64,000 bases of DNA from Paramacrobiotus metropolitanus (Eukaryota > Tardigrada > Eutardigrada > Parachela > Macrobiotidae), in assembly GCF_019649055.1 (NCBI RefSeq), contig NW_026570226.1:2170001-2234000 (forward strand), given 5' to 3'. Positions 33,746-47,300 of this stretch are shown piece after piece. Both the position numbers and the translations under genes were made by a program. How positions within the stretch are numbered: position 1 is the first letter of the stretch; each line of letters starts with the position of its first letter. The notes beneath the pieces are model-generated. The model did no database searches. It saw nothing but the letters and a program-made list of their open reading frames with translations, and had not been told where the DNA came from.

Positions 33746-36700
33746 CGAAGGGGGTATAATTTATTTTGTGCTCTTACATTTATATACTAATGGTTTTCTC
33801 TTATTAACAATTATGGTTTGGCCTTCGATTAACAATTTGGTTTAGTAATAGAAATATCGTATACAAATTGTAGCCACATTCCCAAAAATTCGCCTTCAGT
33901 AATTATTGTTTTTACAAAGTGCAGGTTTTGAAACTACATTCAAAATCTAGAACTGTTAAACAGTGGTTATTATTATTCGTGTTATGTGGCAAGGTTGTTG
34001 ATGCTCACCATGAACACTTTGGTTACGAGAAATTAGCCGGAAATCAATTTCATAATCTTCAGCACTAAAAAGAAAATAATTTCAATATCCCAGAATAGTA
34101 GAAAAATTTGTAAGAATTAATCTGATGCTGCAGTTTATAAATACACGTCGAACGCATCATTTGCGCAAAATCGCGTGCATTAGTTAATTAAATAATCTAT
34201 GCATGAATAAATAATGTATATGCAACCTTATCAAAACTCGAGAAGTGTTCTCATTATATGCGCGATGCATAGCGCACGTGATGTTTACAGGCGGGACACG
34301 GATACAATAATGCACCTTGACAAACGGGAAATTTCTAAAGTGGACATCACACAACGGTGTCCAGCGGGTTCGCACCGCCTCTCCATATTCCCTGAGTGGG
34401 ATTTTACTCCACAGTAGGTGCTATTGTTTGCTAAACGACCGGTGTCCATCCATTTTACTTGAGCCTTAAGTAAGATGGCGATGTGTATTCTCAATTGCTT
34501 TCGCTATGGCTTTGCAAAGTGTCGCGGTCCACGTACACGGTCATGGAACATTTACATATGCGTGCATCATTCGATCATTTAAATGAATCCCCAGGAGGCC
34601 AAGTAAATTTGATCGCGTGGATCCATTTGGCCACTGCAGTAATGCAGCGGCGGACAGCGTCCATTGCCACCACGCAGGAGCAGTGCCGTTAGGATTCGGA
34701 CGTAAATGAACGGAAAATTGGGCCCCAAAAGGGACCACTGCACTAATTAAGGCGGGATGCAGTGCGGACGGGCATGTCCCAGGCATATCCCATATCGGCT
34801 CATTTTGTTTACGGCATACAGACTAATTTCGTGAAATGCTCGGTCCGAAATGCACAGCCAAGCCGGCAGTGAATATACACAATTTATAGCAATTATGGTG
34901 TGTGCTTCTCTAGAGTTGATGAAAAATATTTTGTATAATTTTGATTGGAGAGGAATGTGATCGCAATTAACTCTCGAAAATAAACTAAGCCTGCGCATGT
35001 TCTCGTGCAAATTCTGAAGACTTCCTATCTCCTGTCGAATAAAAATTTTGTTATTTTATCACGGTACAAAACCCTACTGCTAACCAAAACTAAAGTATAC
35101 GTAATTATCAAATTTTTGCATCGTTATATTTGAATGGAGCTGAAAGTGAGCAGAAACCGCACAGACCTCACTTTGAAGATGGTTACGATTTAAATAAAGA
35201 TATGAACTACATGGATAACGCGAAAATTAAAAATCCATAAATCACTTCCGACGATGAGGAGGATGACCACAACAGACTGTTATCAGTTGGCGCTGAAATA
35301 TTATTGCGGGTAGTCTGTTGGATTGGTTTGGCCCGCCTAAGAAACATAATCTTCACTGCTGACTCTTAATTACGTCCCACGACACGTCGTCAACTGGTCT
35401 TCCGTTTCCTTTAATAAACCGGCACTCTAGATGCATTATCATACATTCACTGGGTATGTTGTACGAATTCCATAAATCTTCGCAAAAATCTATCGACAAC
35501 ATCAGGATTGAGCAAGCAGTTCAACCTGACAGTAAGGGTGAACAACTGCAAATTTAACATAACTCCAGTCAAGTATTTCGCGCGTTTGCTGTAAAGTATA
35601 ACATATGCTAAAGGCAGAAAAATGTATGTTTTAAAAGTAGACAGTTGCGAATACAGCAACCGTAAAAATATTACCCTTCAGTGTTATTCGCTGATGGAAT
35701 TTCTTACATTTTACGGGCACTTAGTGCCAATTAGCGGCTCAAAAACACCCGAGCCATCATTTATCTTTTTCTTAACTGTTCGAAATGGTTAGAGATGTGT
35801 ACTGCAAAAAAGCGAAGTATTATTAATAATCCTATTTATACAAACAAATATTTTTATGACTGTTTAAGCTTCTATAATAATACTTCTCTACAAGGAAACA
35901 ATTTAGTTTTTCATCGGAGATGAGATTCGCTTCGAGCCCATAACATACTTGGGTGGCTATAATTTTATAACAGCCTGCATTTTTAGGGAAATACTAAATA
36001 TCTATCGTATTTTTATACAATTAGGAAATTATTAACGGTCATCAATCTCATATAAAAACCTGCTTTTTAAGTGATTCCCATGCAGCGGCGCATGTGTGGT
36101 CGCTCGCATAGTTGGATTTCATCGCGTAAGCCAATAATAATGATCGGCTGAGGCGGAATATGATTATTACTCGCTGTACGCATTTTCTGTCACAGGAGAT
36201 AAATTTGGTGATAAGCAGATCTGGGTATGGTGCTTATGCAGCATGCAGATCACTTTTAAACATCTGACAATAAATTGCGAGGTTTCTATTTTCATTCACG
36301 GATGCCACCGTTCTAAAGCCGGATCATGTAAATTAAATTAAAATTGTTGTGAAAGATTAGTGTTATCCTGGCGTGCGCTCAGCAGTGTTCGTGCCAAAAC
36401 ATGATTTCTAATTTGAGATATAACTGTCAATATATATATGAAATATTTTATCTACGTGAAGACTGGAAAGAACGCAATGCGTCTGAATTCAGAAGCAAAG
36501 TTTCCGAATCCGATAGTGAGTTTTAAAGATTAACGAACTGCTAAAAAATCTTTTGACCAGTGGTCAGACAGATCGTGTATTCGCTTTTGTCCTACTAGCT
36601 AATTGTGAACTACGAAATAATGTTCATAGTTCTATTTGTATAATGGAACAAAGAGCGGCATCCGTTATTTCAATATGCTGAAAACCGGAAATACGTGGAC

Positions 36701-37465
36701 AAGTGCTTGATCCGATAAAGGGAAAAAATTTCCCCAAATCCACCCGGCGAGTTGATCCTTGAAACGGCAGCCTTTTACATTAAGCAGGTCAAGCGATCAT
36801 GTTTTGCATGCGAAAACCGATTTACTTTGGGGACAAACTTAATCCTTTTTCGACAGTGTCACACATATGAATCTGCGGAGAAAACATATTTACAATTGAG
36901 TCTTAAACACTAGTGATTCATTATAATCCGATCCTGTCACTGTGTGGCAAGCATCATTGGGTGCGCAGAGATGCGAGTTTTGCGTATAAAATTTAATTTT
37001 CGATCGCCTATATACCGTAGTGTAGAGCACAGCTTGGCATCTGAAATAATAATGATGCCGATATATGGTGCACAATTTTAACCTGAGCAGATGGTCAGGC
37101 GACGGTAGTCCTTTCATGAACTATTGGCAAAAAGAAAAAGCCAATGGCTAACGTTATGTACACTTTTATCTGTCCTCTATACAGTCTCGATTACGGCCAG
37201 CAATAATGCCGGACAAGTGCTGTTTAGCGTAAATGAGAGGCGCACTGGTGCAGGTAGAAAAGCCAAGCGCGAACAATTTTCGGAGAGAGCGAATATAATA
37301 ATGGTAGCCGGCACATGTTCCATAAAGCGGCATAAAAGAAAACTGTACGCATACATTATGATTATCGATGGCAATGTATTTTCCGTTCGAATATCGACCA
37401 TCTGTTGATTAGGATCTTATTTCCCGGCGTTTGGTTTGTCTGACTGTTTTGTCATATTATGGCAT

Positions 37466-37485
37466 AAAATGCATATATGCATTTT
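37466..37485. repeat. 20-bp perfect palindrome
   Basis: AAAATGCATATATGCATTTT is its own reverse complement. It could be a homeodomain-type or POU-type site pair or chance AT-rich symmetry. Confidence 0.9.
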
Positions 37486-40400
37486 GAGTCGGCGAACACG
37501 TATATATTCCGCATCCGGTCAGTTATGGGCTTAAGCCATAATACTGCAAACCGATAAGGAAAAGTGTTCCTTCGCACAACGGGAGGTCGGTCGGATTGTC
37601 GGCATAAAGATGACGGCTTATGTAGCGAGGAAATTTGTAGTGGCGATAAAAATATGGCAGTACATGATCTAGATGATCATTTCGTCCCGGAGAGTCGCGG
37701 CCGGAAAATGTGTATAGTATGTGATTAATCGATCCAGTTGCAGCTGGACATCATATCGCACAAATCTGGTTATGCATGGGTGTGAATGCTGCGCCACAGT
37801 GCAGCTCCAGACCACAATGTTACGGTTCTTAACCTTGAAATCGTAACGCGTAAATGTAACTGCGCAATGAGTATGCACGAAATTTCCCCATAGTTCCGGT
37901 TTTTGGGAGCGTGCAAAACATTTTCAGTTTATCAAAGTCGACCTGTGCGAAACCGCTAATATACGATACAAATATATAGCGTAGCAGTTCAGTAAATATG
38001 CTTCTGGTTTAAGAGGCATTTCCCAAAACATACCCTAATTTCCATCACTAGCATTCAATCAATTTTGTTAATTGTTCTAGATACTGATGTTTTATCATGG
38101 TAATGAAACATAATAGTATAGTGGACATAAAACCATTGGCATTTCGTCCGAAACATGCATACTTTGCACAGTACGTTTGCACAGGAATTAATTAGGGTAA
38201 ATGTAATGAAGTGTCGGTTGTATCTCTCGCTAATCGCATAATGTGCTGATGAAAACCGGCTGACCATTAACTCTCATTATTTTTGTTAGTGATTCTTGTT
38301 TTGATAGGAATCAGAAGCTGTAAGCTGCCTACTCAGCCGGGCTTTGTTCCCAGCGTGCCGGCTGGATAATGCTGTTAGATCCATACGGTCGATCTCGAGG
38401 TAACTGCTAATCGAACTCTACTGATATGCTGAACACCATTAGGCGGCTATGTCTGGCCGCGGTCCGGCACGCGCTCCTGCTCCGCCGTATAAGGCAACTC
38501 AGCACAGGAAAATACAAAACGGATGACAGGTGTGCGCCATCTCATTTTACCTACCCTTCAACTAACTTTTCAGCATCCACAAGCTGTTATTATCTTTACA
38601 CTCATTATTCACGTTAACGTTATTACTTTATTAGATCGTATTCCGCGCTTTCCCGAATGGAATAATGACCAGAAAGTGCCTATCTGTCTGCACCTTCTGT
38701 ACTTCCATTTTAAGAGCATTCAGTAGTGCATGCCTGTGTTTGAATGATATCATATTTACATTAACACATGCCAGTGCTGTACATAAGCACTCAGTTTTTT
38801 TATATGAAAATTATGCTGCAATTATATACACATGTTACACAACAACATTAATCCTTTCCACTTTTTTCCACAAAGCAGAAAGGGTTTTCAGAATAAAATA
38901 CAAATACTGCAGTTCATAGAATTAATGGATTCGCTTCGTATGAGCGAAATATGCAATGCAAATAGCTCTGAAATAATTAACTCAACATCTTCCGAATTTT
39001 AAAAATACTTGCTCGACAGCTGTAGCGGCTTGTCAGCACTACGCCAGTACCATACACCCGATCGAAACAAAGCGCTTCTGTAAGAATGAATTATGAGTTA
39101 TCATTGAACAGGGATTACTTTGTCGGAAATGCGTATGCGCCCTCACTTGAAGATCTCAACGCGCATTTACCGAAAATATTTTTCATTAAAATACCAAACT
39201 TATTCCACATTGTCAAATTGGCTGTGCATTGTCCCCAGCGCCAATCGGTCAATGATGAGGGCAATTGAGTGGCGTTGTATGGATGTTATTATAAGGTCGT
39301 CTAACTTTTTATTTTCCACCTGTGGATAATTGTTCTAAAGACATACGGTGCTCACAGGAAGAAAACGCCAACAATATTCAACTGGAGCGAATACGAACAC
39401 CCCATCGATGTGCCCTTTTCTCTTTGTTCTAACAAGTAAAACCGGCAATGCGTTCGGCTTGGCATGCAAATCCGCAGTCTACTCTCTTCGCTGTTTCCCT
39501 CTCCAAAGGGGTCTATTGTTTGCAAGGAAATGAATTCAAATACACACATTCTGCTTATACATATATGGTCGTCTAAAAGGTATGAAAGACTATTTCAACA
39601 ACCCACTTATTTGCCAGGTGAGGTGAGGCCGACTACAATCAGAACGCCTTTGGTCACTCATGCGAATCCGCGCGCTGGACACGCCATATACCGGTGTACA
39701 TACTCAGGTATAACTACGATAGCGTGTCCAGTGTATAAAAGTATCATTATTCTCTTAGCACCGCTAGACTGACAGTCTACCTTACATCAGGCTGGAAAAT
39801 AACGGCTTCCGGCGATCACACTAATTACCATTGCACTGAACCGCTATGCCGGTGTAAATCACTATAATTTTTCTTTGAAAAGTATATCTTGAGTACAATT
39901 TATGGTCGTTTATCTATATATGCATCAGACAGATATAGGTGCATACATAACACACGGATTACGCGCGCGGATCAATTTTATTCTGAAAAACGCTCAATAT
40001 CCGAAGCAAATGCTCGGCAATTACCGGCTACAAGAAAAAACCGGAAAACAGTCATATTGAGATGCTTTTCATGACGCGGTGTATTGCATTTGCAGTGAGG
40101 CTCGTTGATGCAAGTTGGTGTTGATGGCTGTTATCTGGTGTTGAAATGGATACATCTCACGGTTACGCTTGTACGGAGAATAGCAGTGGGAATGTTGTTC
40201 TCCCATTGTGATGCGATCACGATGGCGTGATCTTCTCCATATATTGTAGAGTTCTGTCCAAATGTTATGCAATAATACTCTCCAATGTATTGGCCCCATT
40301 GACAGGCAGAAAAATCCCTAATGTATACAAAGAACGTGCTTAGTAAATTTAATTGCTCAAGGGTCGCTTACGAAACCCTACGATAGACAAATAAACTCAG

Positions 40401-41381
40401 CCCGAATGACAAGGAAAAAAACTGGTATGCAATTACAACTAATTTGAGAGGGAGACACAGCCACTTTAAAAGTATCGAAGAAAACACTCTTTGTGGTTGT
40501 TTTTCTTTAATTGCCCCAACGCAGGGAGTCGGAGAGAGAACAAATTCTTTTTGATATTAATTTGACCTATTGCGCAAGGCACTTAACAGGGCCCAACTTG
40601 ATTACTATAGTATGGCCACCCATCAGCAGCGGTTCGGCATTTTTTCCCAGACCAGTTTGGTGGGCCTTCCGGTTGGGTGTAACCGGGGTGGAAACTGTGC
40701 TATTCGTAAAATACACAATACCCGTTAAATATTCTGGGCAGCCACCGATCCTCCCATATTGTATCCAAGGAGGGTGGTTCTTGTGGTTAGTAGCCGGCCA
40801 ATCGGCGCCGAGCATTTCTACCATATATGGAATCAATGGCTATTCACGCCAGCTGTTCAGCGGCGAGTGTACGAAACTTGTGCAGATGCAGAGAGAGAAG
40901 CGAGAGTGGTGTATGTCTGTGTGAGATGGAGCATTTTGATTCTGCGCATATTTCGGTGTGTGAATGGCAGACCAGTTTCGAATGTCCAGTCAGCTTGTAT
41001 ACGCGCCGCTTGTTTTCCCGCTCACTGAATGTGCCTCTTTTACTTTGGACTTTTTCAGACTACGCGCTTCACTCTGATGTGCACTGTTGATCAGTTGGCA
41101 ATGAAAGAATATCCGCTGGTCAGTTGCGGTTGTTTGATTTTGGACAGGCATTGATTTCCCGTGGAATCGGATGTTATTACATATGTATCATAATATCTCC
41201 ATCCGTACCGAATCACATTAATGCATTATCCATGGGAAAACGCGCGCGCTATCCTTCATTTTCACCGGCATTAATTTTGTGACATTTTTGTGGAGAAACA
41301 GCGATCTCGTTAGTATATACTGCGCGTCGCCAGGAGCGACTTCAGTGGTGTGAAAATTTCTCTCATTTACGCTAATAGAAA

Positions 41382-44300
41382 ATGAGGCCCCTGGTGCTAT
41401 GCGGCTTATATGTTCTCAGTTATATAAATGCATTATTCAGTTGGACGGCAGCCGGGGAAAAAATCTATCCCGTTATTGAGGAGTTGCCGGTGGGAACGTT
41501 TGTGGCTGACGTCCGTGAACAGCTACCGCGGAATCTCAGCAGTAAACCGGACTTGAAATTCGGTTTCCTACGGGGCTATGACAAAAAAGGCTTCTTTCAA
41601 ATTAACGATACTTCAGGCCATATCAGTACGGCGATGAAACTGGACCGCGAGACGTTGTGCGCTGATCAGCATGAGCCGGCTAATTGTTATTTTGACATTC
41701 CGGTCATAACGCTGCCGTTGCACCAATTTCAAATTATCCCCATTAAAGTGGAACTGCTGGACATTAACGACAATGCGCCGGTCTTCCCACAACGGGAGAT
41801 TGTCCTGGAGATCAGTGAAAATCAGCCGGTCGGGGCGAAATTCCAGATCCCACCGGCTACCGATGCCGATGGGGGTAAAGCGGCGCAGATTGAGTACTCG
41901 CTGAAAAGCCCATCGGCCGACATTCCATTCGTGATAATTAACAGTGTTAATACAGAAACACAAGACGTGTATCTGCAATTAAGCGCTCCACTGGATAGGG
42001 AAGTTAAGGATTTCTATGCGTTCTCCGTACTGGCCAAAGATCAAGGTGTACCCGCCCTTGTCGGCTCTATGGATGTGGTCATTCAAGGTAAGACACATAT
42101 GCTGTATGTACAGTGACGATGTCACATGTAATTACGGAAAAGTATGAATATTTGTCGGCATAGCATACTTTCCTTATCTTTTCATTGACTTGTCAAACAT
42201 CAAACATAGATATGTATCCATAGTGGCCACTTAAGGATGGGGTATGAGTGTCTATGAAAAAAACTTGTCCATCCGTGTTTACCGATGATTATGCTCAAGA
42301 ACAGCATCGCTGCTGTGTCAGACAATTGTTGCGGTTTGAACTTGTTTCACCGAAGGTCAGACAGTTAAACATTATCAAAATAATAAGTGGGTTATAAGTG
42401 TAAACAAGCGGCACTTTGCAATATGTCTTGATTGTTATATGCGTTGCACTTTTGAGTGCTACCAGTTTGTTTTCATTTACACAACTGGTTGTTTATTCAT
42501 TAGCACTATACAATTAGCAGAGCACAATAATTACTAAACAAAGAAAAGGTAAATAAGTATATGTATTACGAATCAGAATTAGCAGAGTTACCTTTCTAGA
42601 GACTTTTGCTTAAATTAGAAAGCAGCTTAACTGCCTATTTTTATAAATTTTAATTCATATCAGTTAAAGCACATTATTCCTTCTTTTGGTATTACTGCAT
42701 AATTTTGTCTAGATAATTTTGTATAGTGGTGGACTGAGTGCACGAGCGTGATATGCAAAGCGTGATACTGGTTGCATCTCCAAAGAGTTTTTTGCTGCTG
42801 TACTTACATAATGCAAAAGGCGCTTTAATTGACCGGAAGTATAACAGACTGATCTAATATTTAGGTGAAAACGTCACCCTGTCGATCTAACGATCCATAA
42901 CCAGTTTGTACATAAAATGCAAATTAAAATTTGATCGCATATCGTGCAACCGTTAATTGAGCAACCCAGTGTATGTATAAAGCATTTGCACGTTTTTTCT
43001 CTCCCAGTATTGTGCGACAGCAATCGAATCTCCCCTGTGGCTGGTTCTACACACCTTTTGTTAAAACGACCACATCCAGGCGAATACACTAATAACAACT
43101 TGATTGCTCCGCACAATTTGATAATGAAGCCGTGCACAAAATTGAGTGTGTGTTGGGTCGGCGATGGTTGGTGGCGGGTTGCGCAATATATCACATTCCT
43201 GGATACGCCTCATATATAATACATCCGAGGGTAACGGATCGAGCCGGGTCATGTTTAAACTACTGGCCGGCATTGATTTTACTTACATACCGTAAAGAGA
43301 TGGGTTCCTTACCGCACCACCAACGATATGTGGACATTTTTTCCAACCACGTTACACTCTCATATATCATGATTAAACTACAAAGATTCACTTGATAGGT
43401 TCTGCGGTAACTCAAGCTGTTTTCTAAACGATTTGCTGTCGACAGTCGTTAAAAAAACCATACATTTAGCGCTTCTTGTGAAGAGAGAAAAGCCGGCTTT
43501 TTAAGTTTGACTTATGACAGCCGAGTGTTGACATGCTGGTATATAAGACAATTGATTTTTGGGGCTGGGAATAATAATTGACATGGTTTTTTCGATCGTT
43601 GGTTCTTAACGACGGAACCACTTGGAAGCCGTGCCATATCAAATGAATCACACATTTAGGAAAAGGAAAGAGAAAACCGGGAAAAAACACCCGAAACCCA
43701 CTTCCGCCCTGTTGGGAGAGAAAGTAGGCCAGGCTCGTTTGTAGTCCGCTAAACTGGACGATGTGGTATTATGACAGCTGATCGTAATACCAGAAAATTA
43801 AGTGTTGTGCTTAAAGGGCAACTCCCCGCTTTTTAATCTATCACTGTGGAATAGCAGTGTACTGGGCGCATTGTACTGTTTAAAAATTCAATGCCCTTTA
43901 AATTGGAATAGGAAAAGTCTAAAATTGACAATTATCAGCCCGAATTTCCATCGGGAGTAGTTGATCGATTTCGTGTAATCCGGCGGTGTGTCCGGCAAAC
44001 TAGCCGCTATTCACCATTTTCTGTGTGTGTGCAAAGTATCACAAAAATCAGGCGTCGGGTGTTGTTCTGTGGGAAGATATAATACAAGGCCTGCACGTAA
44101 CGGAAGTAAGTTTATTTAGGTCGGGATAGTCCATCCGAATGGAAAATTTTGAATTTGGGTTGATGTGTCCGTCACTGGTCAGTGTGTGAGATGTGTGACT
44201 TGTACACGTGTATCCGTAGCGCGAAAATACGTTGCCATATGTGAAATCTAATATGAATGCAGATTCGCATATGTGACTGTGTGTTTACACTGATATGTCA

Positions 44301-47300
44301 TAATTAGTTAGAAAGGATACTCTTCAATAAATGTTCAATAATCAGATTTGATGGTAAGCATACTTTTAAGTGGGTCTAATGTCAATTATTGAACAACTTA
44401 ATATAAATGTTTTATAGCTATCTCTAGCAAAATACTTTTAAGTGCTCATAATTTTTTCGGTACAAGCTTGTATTCAAAATACGTTTCCGTTTACAATAAT
44501 TATTTTACATACACTATCATTTGGGCCAGAATTATATTATGAAATATGTCGCATTCAGTGAACATTTCACGCCTTTCTTGGCGTAATTCCAGCGAAGACA
44601 GATAGAAAAACGTCACAGCGAGCGCAATATACACTGTAGCTGCAAAAATTCTGTGCCGGGTGATTAGAAAACATTTGCCGATTAGAGAGTTGTTTACGGC
44701 CGTAATGGGCGCTAATCAAGTCGACTTGATGAGTTAGAAGAGACTGACGGGGTTGAATTTTCTCATCCCATGTTTGTATGCTGCAGTTACGGATGCCAAT
44801 GATCATGCCCCAGTTTTCGATGACCCCAGCTACGAGAAGCGCGTCCCCGAGAATGTCCCCCGTGGGACGCGCATCCTGAAAGTGCACGCCTCGGATGCCG
44901 ATCTGGGCCGGAACGGGGAAATCACCTACAGTATCGCCCCCATCACCAGCAAATTAGTCCGTGACATTTTCGACATTGACGGCGAAACCGGCGAAGTCCG
45001 GCTGAAAGCCGAACTGGACCGGGAGGTCAAGGATGTCCACAAGATCTGGATCAGTGCCCGCGATCGGGCCGACAGCAACCCGCTGGACGCCAGCGTCCTG
45101 GCCACGGTCATCGTGGATGATTTGAACGATAATCCGCCGCTGATCGATGTGTCGTACTTCCCCCCGGAAGCCAGTGCCGCCTTCATCTCGGAGGACGCCC
45201 CCATCGGGACATTCGTGGCGTTGGTGCGGGTGAAGGATGCCGATGCCGGCGTCAACGGTCGCGCGGTGTGCTCCCTGCAAAGCGACACTTTCGTCCTCCA
45301 ACAACAGTCCGACGACACCTACGCCATCATCACCAGTAAGATGCTGGACCGGGAGAAACGCGAGGATTACCTCTTGGAGTTGACTGCCCGCGACCAGGGC
45401 AAACCCTCCCTCGAGTCCCGCACCACTCTACAGATCCTGGTGGGCGATGTCAATGACTCGCCGCCCGTGTTTGACCGCTCTACATACTTGATTAAAGTGC
45501 GGGAGAGCGCCAAAATCGGAACGGAAATAGTTTCACTACGCGTGCAGGATCGCGATTCCAGTCCGGACAACCAACAAGTCCGCTACCGGCTACTGGAGCC
45601 GTCGAGTTTATTCAGTATTGATGATAAACGCGGCGTCATTTCCCTGCAAAGTACCTTAGATCGGGAGACCCTCGGGGACATGATCCAGTTGGCGGTGGAG
45701 GCCTTTGACCCCGAGAAGCCGGCCTTCCGCTCGCAGGCGGCGGTTGTGGTAGAAGTCCTGGATGAGAATGACAACGCACCGGAATGGTCCACCGCAGTGT
45801 ATGAATTCGACATCCACAATGACCTCCGCCGGGGCACGGTGCTGGGCAGTGTCCACGCCAGTGACAGCGACTTCGGAAACAACGCCATTATCACGTACTA
45901 TATCAATAGCTCGGAAATCACCATTAATCAGACATCGGGTGAGCTGGTAGCCGCCCGGGATATATTCGTCACTGAGCCACGACAGATTCAATTAACACTG
46001 CTGGCGGCCGATGGCGGTGAGCCGCGCCGTACCGCCACCGCCCAGGTCTTTATCACCATTGCCAATGTCAGCGCCAATCAGCTGGCCACGTCGCAGAATA
46101 TCTTGACCACGTTTTTCGCCTCGGATGTGGGACTTCCGGTCATCGTGGCGCTGATCGTCATGGGGCTGGCGCTGTTCGGTAAGCTTAAGTCAATGTGCCG
46201 CCGTGCGCAGTAATCTGTTGACAAATCATGATTAATGGAGTGTCGAAAGACGGTCAATTTCTCAACAGTATACGCATCGGTTTTTCTTAAATGACAAAGT
46301 TGTTGATGTGTAATGAACGAGCTTTTTCGCTTGCGGTTGCGTAAAAAGACGTTTAACTATGCCTGTATAAAATTTTTACGCCCAAATAAGCGCGCAACAA
46401 ATAATTTTCATTATCATAGAATTTATGGAAGTTGTTTTGTAAAATTTGTAATAACTATAACTGATGCAGAATGAGTTTTTCGCAAGAAAGCTTATTGGCA
46501 AATACTGCCGGATGTAGAAAAAAGAACCACAAACATGTGTTTTCGTTTATACTGCACATGGCTATGTAAATGAAAAAATATTCAATACAGTTTTGTACAT
46601 TGCTATAAAGGATAAGTGGCTCTCATATGTTTGAAATGCACTAGCAGCAAAACGAGCAAGTGGCCCAGTTTTTTCCTTCTCCCAGTGCGACCTGCCGGCA
46701 TTCTTATATGTATACATCTATACTGTGTAATGATTGTTTGTCTGGTGATGTGTTTGCAGTGGGAGCCATCTGCTTTGTGGTATTATATCGTAACAAATCC
46801 AAAGAGAACCACAGCTACAACGTCCGCATGGAGACGGCGCGTGTTTTTCAACGGGGCTCCAAAAGTCAATTAGCCCTGGGCGAGGGTAGCGGCCTGCAGA
46901 GCGACACGGACTCCTGTCATCGGCGGAGCGTGGAGAGTAGCAGTTGCAGTGCCGGTGGTACTGGCGGGGTTGATGACAAAGCCGGGTATGACTGGGTATT
47001 CCCCAATAGCCAAACGCCACCCGTCAGCTCCAGCACCAAATCATCGCGATGCTCCTCAGCCAGCACTAATCGCAATTCCCTGTTGAATGTAAGTAGATAC
47101 TACTGTCGTCGCAAATCGGCGGCAGCATAATATTTCGCCGGGCTCTGTAGTAGGAAACCAGGCCAATTTTGCAATTTACTCACAAGAAGCTACTTGATGA
47201 AAATTCAAATTCGGCCTGGATGTCGATCTGGGTTGGGATACATTATATGCACATATATGCCGTATCGTCTATATATACGTGTGTGGTGTGGATTTCTCCT

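Larger units (their letters stand above)
32324..41381. other. Nine-kilobase region without a supported gene, upstream of the protocadherin
   Basis: I find no splice-supported gene here. It holds a 16-bp tandem repeat (33689-33745), a 20-bp perfect palindrome (37466-37485), TACTCGTA motifs (32686, 33650) and an isolated presequence-like ORF (38426). The last few hundred bases before 41382 contain GA-rich stretches (GAGAGAGAA near 40531 and AGAGAGAAGCGAGAG near 40890) and are the likely protocadherin promoter and 5'UTR. Both-strand ORFs at 40511-40924 look fortuitous. Confidence 0.45.

Noticed and set aside
35097-35368. Two in-line stretches reading acidic, hydrophilic peptide (EDGYDLNKDMNY, then TSDDEEDDHN) separated by one TAA
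   Set aside because: Possibly a decayed coding remnant, but short, without homologue, start or splice support.
37124-37408. ORF with hydrophobic N-terminus resembling a signal peptide
   Set aside because: It starts at TTG, and the nearby real ATG is in another frame with an early stop.
40511-40924. 137-codon ORF upstream of the protocadherin
   Set aside because: It begins at TTG, has an opposite-strand ORF over the same bases, no conserved motif and no splice continuity.
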